DNA of 17,349 nucleotides from Deltaproteobacteria bacterium (lineage in GTDB: Bacteria; Desulfobacterota; Desulfobacteria; Desulfobacterales; UBA11574), in NCBI GenBank assembly GCA_019313505.1, contig JAFDBA010000051.1, forward strand, positions 1 to 17,349, given 5' to 3'. Below the pieces are notes generated by a model. It was not told the origin of the DNA and ran no database searches. It was given only the letters and a program-made list of their open reading frames with translations. Shown here in pieces: positions 14,322 to 17,349 of the stretch. The stretch's first letter is position 1. Each line of letters opens with the position of its first letter. The position numbers were made by a program, and so were the translations under genes.

Positions 14322-15548
14322 TCATATTACCTCTTTAAACCACCTTTTCATCCGGGTCATGATCCGGTGAAAAATGTTTGAGTCACGAATCCTGAATTTT
14401 TTTTCGGGCTGATTTCTTGCTCCATACAGGACGAGTCCGACACCGGTGGCATACATAGGATTGTTAACCACATCGATAAGACCGCTGATTCCTGTGGGTT
14501 TACCGAGTCGGCTTGGAACATCGAAAATCGATTCGGCAATATCCGTTATGCCGTGCAAAAGGGATGATCCGCCGGTTAGAACCACGCCTGATGTAATGAC
14601 GTTATCCATCCCGGCCCGGAAAATCTCCCTTTTTATCAATGTGAAGATCTCTTCAATACGGGGTTCTAATATTTCTCCCAGTATCTGTCTGGGAAGTTTT
14701 CTTGGCTTGCGCCCACCCATACCAGGGACTTCAATGGTTTCTTCGCTGCTGATATTCTGGGTAACACAGGTGCCGTATTTTATTTTGATCTTTTCAGCTT
14801 CAGCCTGGGATGCGCGCAAACCGATACTGATATCATTTGTCAGGTTGTTACCACCAAGTGACAGAACAAACGTGTGTTTAATGTTTTTTCCAAAAAAGAT
14901 TGCCAGGTCGCTCGTTCCACCGCCAAGATCCAGAAGTGCCGCGCCCAGATCTTTCTCCTCATTGGTCAACACTGCTTCACCCGAAGCAAGTGGTTCCAGG
15001 ACAATATCGCAGACATCAAGACCGGACCGGTTTGCGCATTTTACGATATTATGAGCAGATGTGACTGCACCGGTCACAATATGAATTTTAGCTTCCAATC
15101 TTACACCGGACATGCCCACAGGATTCTGAATACCGCCCTGGTCATCGATGATAAATTCCTGGGGAATTACGTGGATGACTTCACGGTCCATGGGAATTGC
15201 CACGGCGCGTGCTGCATCAATGACGCGTTCCACATCATTCTTTGTTACTTCAGGACCCTTTATTGCTACGATTCCACGACTGTTAAAACCGGTTATATGA
15301 CCTCCGGCGATCCCGGCATATACGGATGAAATTTCACAGCCGGCCATAAGTTCTGCCTCTTCAACAGCCTTTTGAATCGACTCTACCGTGGATTCAATAT
15401 TTACCACTACACCTTTCCGAAGCCCAATTGATGGGTGGGTGCCGATACCGATAATATTTATTTTATTTCCTTCCACCTCACCAACCACAGCGCAGATTTT
15501 AGTCGTGCCAACATCAAGGCCTACAATAATATTTTCCTGTCTTTGCAT
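14322..15548 (-). CDS. ftsA: Cell division protein FtsA
   Basis: This 408-residue actin-like ATPase tethers FtsZ filaments to the inner membrane and activates septal peptidoglycan synthesis. It has the phosphate-1 motif GLDVGTTKICA (10-20), the SHS2/1C subdomain (about 85-165) in place of actin subdomain 1B, phosphate-2 LLDLGGGTSDLAIF (205-218), and the adenosine motif VVLTGGSSLLHGI in the last third. It ends with an amphipathic helix, IMTRMKRWFKEVI, that serves as membrane anchor. The length is typical. The ATG is one base after the ftsQ stop, and the AAGGAGGT site lies inside the end of ftsQ, so the two are tightly coupled. Confidence 0.97.
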   Translation of the reverse strand: MQRQENIIVGLDVGTTKICAVVGEVEGNKINIIGIGTHPSIGLRKGVVVNIESTVESIQKAVEEAELMAGCEISSVYAGIAGGHITGFNSRGIVAIKGPEVTKNDVERVIDAARAVAIPMDREVIHVIPQEFIIDDQGGIQNPVGMSGVRLEAKIHIVTGAVTSAHNIVKCANRSGLDVCDIVLEPLASGEAVLTNEEKDLGAALLDLGGGTSDLAIFFGKNIKHTFVLSLGGNNLTNDISIGLRASQAEAEKIKIKYGTCVTQNISSEETIEVPGMGGRKPRKLPRQILGEILEPRIEEIFTLIKREIFRAGMDNVITSGVVLTGGSSLLHGITDIAESIFDVPSRLGKPTGISGLIDVVNNPMYATGVGLVLYGARNQPEKKFRIRDSNIFHRIMTRMKRWFKEVI

Positions 15549-15549
15549 C

Positions 15550-16404
15550 TTAAACCTCCTTATGATCTCCGGCGGGCGATTTTCTTTTCGTTGGATTTAC
15601 AACAATGCGATTTAAATTATTAAGATTGATTGATTTGAGATGTGAAAAACCACGTCTTTTTTTCAGATGCACAAGAATATTTTTAAGCCTGGCATATTTA
15701 TTCGGATAATCATTGTATCCGATTTTTATTACTTTGATGTGTTCAAAGGCATAAATTGTAAGGCCCATTTCCCTGTCCACTTGAATTCTTTTTATTAACT
15801 TGTAAGGAAGAACGCTATTAGATTTTTGCCCAAGTTCCAGAACATTCATTACGGCTTTAAAAGGGATGCTGCGGGGTTTGTCGCGCACATTGATGTCTGA
15901 AAACTCAAGTCCGCTTACAATCGGCAGTTGGTCAGGATCTGATACGACCATTTCTTTGAATATTTCTCCGGAAGTATTGATTAAAAATTTGCGGCCAAGG
16001 TCGAGAATGGCAAGAGGTTTTTGCTCTTTTATTCTGATATTTATTTCAGACGGAAGTTCTCTGCTGACTTCAGCTTCGGTGATCCATGAATGTGCCAGCA
16101 ATCGCTTTCTGGCCATTGAAAGATTTACCGAAAGAATATTTACCCCCTTTTTTATCTGTGCCTGCTGCAGTATCTGTTTTTCAGAGAGTCTGTCCGCACC
16201 CGTAACCACCAGTTTTTCGGCCCTGAAATAGTCGCATTGTGTTAAAAAATCGTAACTAAAAAGAAAAAGAAAGCTAACCAGCTGCAAAGCTGCGACCACA
16301 ACCACTGTTTTAATACAGAAAACAAGACGCTTTATAATTCTATTACACTTTTTGGCGGTGCTGTTCTTGTAATAGTTCCTTCGTATGTGCTTACGACCCA
16401 ACAA
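15550..16404 (-). CDS. ftsQ: Cell division protein FtsQ/DivIB
   Basis: This bitopic divisome protein bridges the cytoplasmic ring and the septal synthases. It has a basic cytoplasmic tail, one membrane helix (CIKTVVVVAALQLVSFLFLF), then a POTRA domain starting at FRAEKLVVTGADRLSEKQI, with SWITEAEVSRELPSEINIRIKEQKP and the FtsQ beta domain. Neither ATG nor GTG is available near the N-terminus. The frame opens with TTG at 16428, which has no ribosome site, whereas TTG at 16404 has AGAGAGG six bases upstream, so that start is chosen (284 residues). It overlaps the end of murB by 14 bp, or 38 bp from the longer start. The TTG start and overlap suggest dose control by coupling to murB. Confidence 0.9.
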   Translation of the reverse strand: MLGRKHIRRNYYKNSTAKKCNRIIKRLVFCIKTVVVVAALQLVSFLFLFSYDFLTQCDYFRAEKLVVTGADRLSEKQILQQAQIKKGVNILSVNLSMARKRLLAHSWITEAEVSRELPSEINIRIKEQKPLAILDLGRKFLINTSGEIFKEMVVSDPDQLPIVSGLEFSDINVRDKPRSIPFKAVMNVLELGQKSNSVLPYKLIKRIQVDREMGLTIYAFEHIKVIKIGYNDYPNKYARLKNILVHLKKRRGFSHLKSINLNNLNRIVVNPTKRKSPAGDHKEV

Positions 16405-17341
16405 CCTTAACCTCTCTTTTAAGATCAATGTCGAACATTTTTAATACGGCTTCTTCAACAAGTTCCATCAATGCCAGAAAGTCAGCGGCGGATGCTTTAT
16501 GGTGGTTTATGATAAAATTGGCGTGCTTTGATGAAATTTTTGCTCCGCCGATTGATTTTCCCTTGAGTCCGGCAGCCTCGATAAGCTCGCCGGCTGTCTT
16601 TCCTGATGCTGGATTTTTAAAAAAACATCCTGCACTTGGCAAACTTGTGGGCTGTCTTTGCCGACGTGTCTCTAAAATTTTTTTAGCCTCTTTTTTCAGT
16701 TTTTCAGGGTCCGAAGGGTGCAGGCGAAAGCAGCCGTCTAATACAATCTGTTGTCCGCGATTAACATCCATCTGTTCTTTGTTCCATGAAAGTTTCCTGT
16801 AAGCAAAATTGAGTTTTTCTTTTTTAATTTTGCACACCTGACCTGTGGGGAGCAGAATGTTTATTGATTCAAGGACACTTTCCATAGAACCGTAGGATGT
16901 GCCCGCGTTCATCATAATTCCTCCCCCAACCGTACCGGGAATGCCGATGGCAAAATTCATTCCTTCAAGCCCCCTTCCCAGGGCAAAGGAACAAAGTGTT
17001 TGCATGCGAACACCTGCCATGGCGGTAACAATAACCCAATCTGTGTTAATGTCTGTTTGAGAAATTGTTTTAGGACACTTTGTCAACACGATCACAACCC
17101 CATTTATACCGCTGTCTTTGACCAATAGATTTGTACCGTTGCCGATAATCAGATAAGGAATTTTCTTTTGCCATGACCATGTTACAAGGGCCTTTAATGC
17201 CTCAATATTTTCCGGAGCAACAAAAGCTTCGGCAGGGCCGCCCACACGTAACGATGTATGTTTTGACATGGGTTCGTCAAATTTGACATTGTTGTGGAAA
17301 CGGCTTTTAAGCCATTTTTTTGAATCAGAATCCAGAGCCAT
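16391..17341 (-). CDS. murB: UDP-N-acetylenolpyruvoylglucosamine reductase MurB
   Basis: This 316-residue FAD enzyme reduces UDP-GlcNAc-enolpyruvate with NADPH to UDP-MurNAc in the cytoplasm, the second committed step of peptidoglycan synthesis. It shows the FAD-binding pattern KHTSLRVGGPAEAF (27-40), LIIGNGTNLLVKD (64-76), and GLEGMNFAIGIPGTVGGGIMMNAG, then FAYRKLSW (179-186), and PSAGCFFKNP (235-244). The proton-donor position, serine in Escherichia coli MurB (GSFFKNP), is Cys239 here; a cysteine at this site is known in other MurB proteins and should be active. Glu310 near the end is the other conserved catalytic acid. An in-frame TGA lies two codons before the ATG, so the start is bounded. 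The upstream neighbour (murC by the usual order) is outside the window. Confidence 0.96.
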   Translation of the reverse strand: MALDSDSKKWLKSRFHNNVKFDEPMSKHTSLRVGGPAEAFVAPENIEALKALVTWSWQKKIPYLIIGNGTNLLVKDSGINGVVIVLTKCPKTISQTDINTDWVIVTAMAGVRMQTLCSFALGRGLEGMNFAIGIPGTVGGGIMMNAGTSYGSMESVLESINILLPTGQVCKIKKEKLNFAYRKLSWNKEQMDVNRGQQIVLDGCFRLHPSDPEKLKKEAKKILETRRQRQPTSLPSAGCFFKNPASGKTAGELIEAAGLKGKSIGGAKISSKHANFIINHHKASAADFLALMELVEEAVLKMFDIDLKREVKVVGS

Positions 17342-17349
17342 TTTTCAAA

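Noticed and set aside
14446..15054. 202-codon plus-strand frame over ftsA
   Set aside because: It is antisense to conserved ftsA motifs and has no recognisable protein features.

Overview
The window looks like a chromosomal segment of a mesophilic Desulfobacterota organism, probably close to the Desulfobacterales. This is inferred, not proven. The support is moderate base composition, a murB-ftsQ-ftsA-ftsZ order with no ddl between murB and ftsQ, a TPR-protein-associated TRAP (TPAT) transporter, an acyl-CoA ligase beside an apparent ETF remnant, and intergenic inverted-repeat elements of a kind I recall from that group. There is no rRNA, tRNA, CRISPR array, insertion sequence, phage or plasmid gene.

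Layout. 1-190 (minus): the 5' end of an exported SurA-like chaperone or peptidyl-prolyl isomerase gene that runs off the left edge. 566-2275 (minus): a fadD-like acyl-CoA ligase with a recognisable promoter. 2276-2637: a spacer with a short plus-strand remnant resembling ETF beta and a two-way terminator. 2638-2838 (minus): a cold-shock protein with a long leader. 2839-3263: the divergent spacer, holding the csp promoter and a ~123-bp element with imperfect terminal inverted repeats.

The plus-strand block 3264-10953 holds a small alpha/beta hydrolase, a 996-residue AsmA-family protein with four near-identical 74-residue modules, and a complete TPAT system: TatT-like TPR lipoprotein, DctP-type binding protein, DctQ and DctM. 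The binding protein, DctQ and DctM genes overlap and must be co-expressed. The hydrolase, AsmA and TatT genes lie in line with gaps of 83, about 120 and 190 bp.

The minus-strand block 17341-11104 is a division and cell-wall (dcw) cluster: murB, ftsQ, ftsA, ftsZ, then a radical SAM protein whose conserved N-terminus extends upstream of its first ATG.

How the genes may work together: MurB makes peptidoglycan precursor, and FtsQ, FtsA and FtsZ build the divisome. The TPAT genes encode an ion-gradient-driven importer whose binding protein lacks the usual carboxylate-binding arginine. With the AsmA-type envelope protein upstream and an acyl-CoA ligase nearby, a hydrophobic or lipid-like substrate is a reasonable but unproven hypothesis. 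The most unusual features are the homogenised AsmA repeats, the AsmA-TPAT arrangement, the radical SAM gene without a canonical start, and several intergenic hairpin or palindrome elements.
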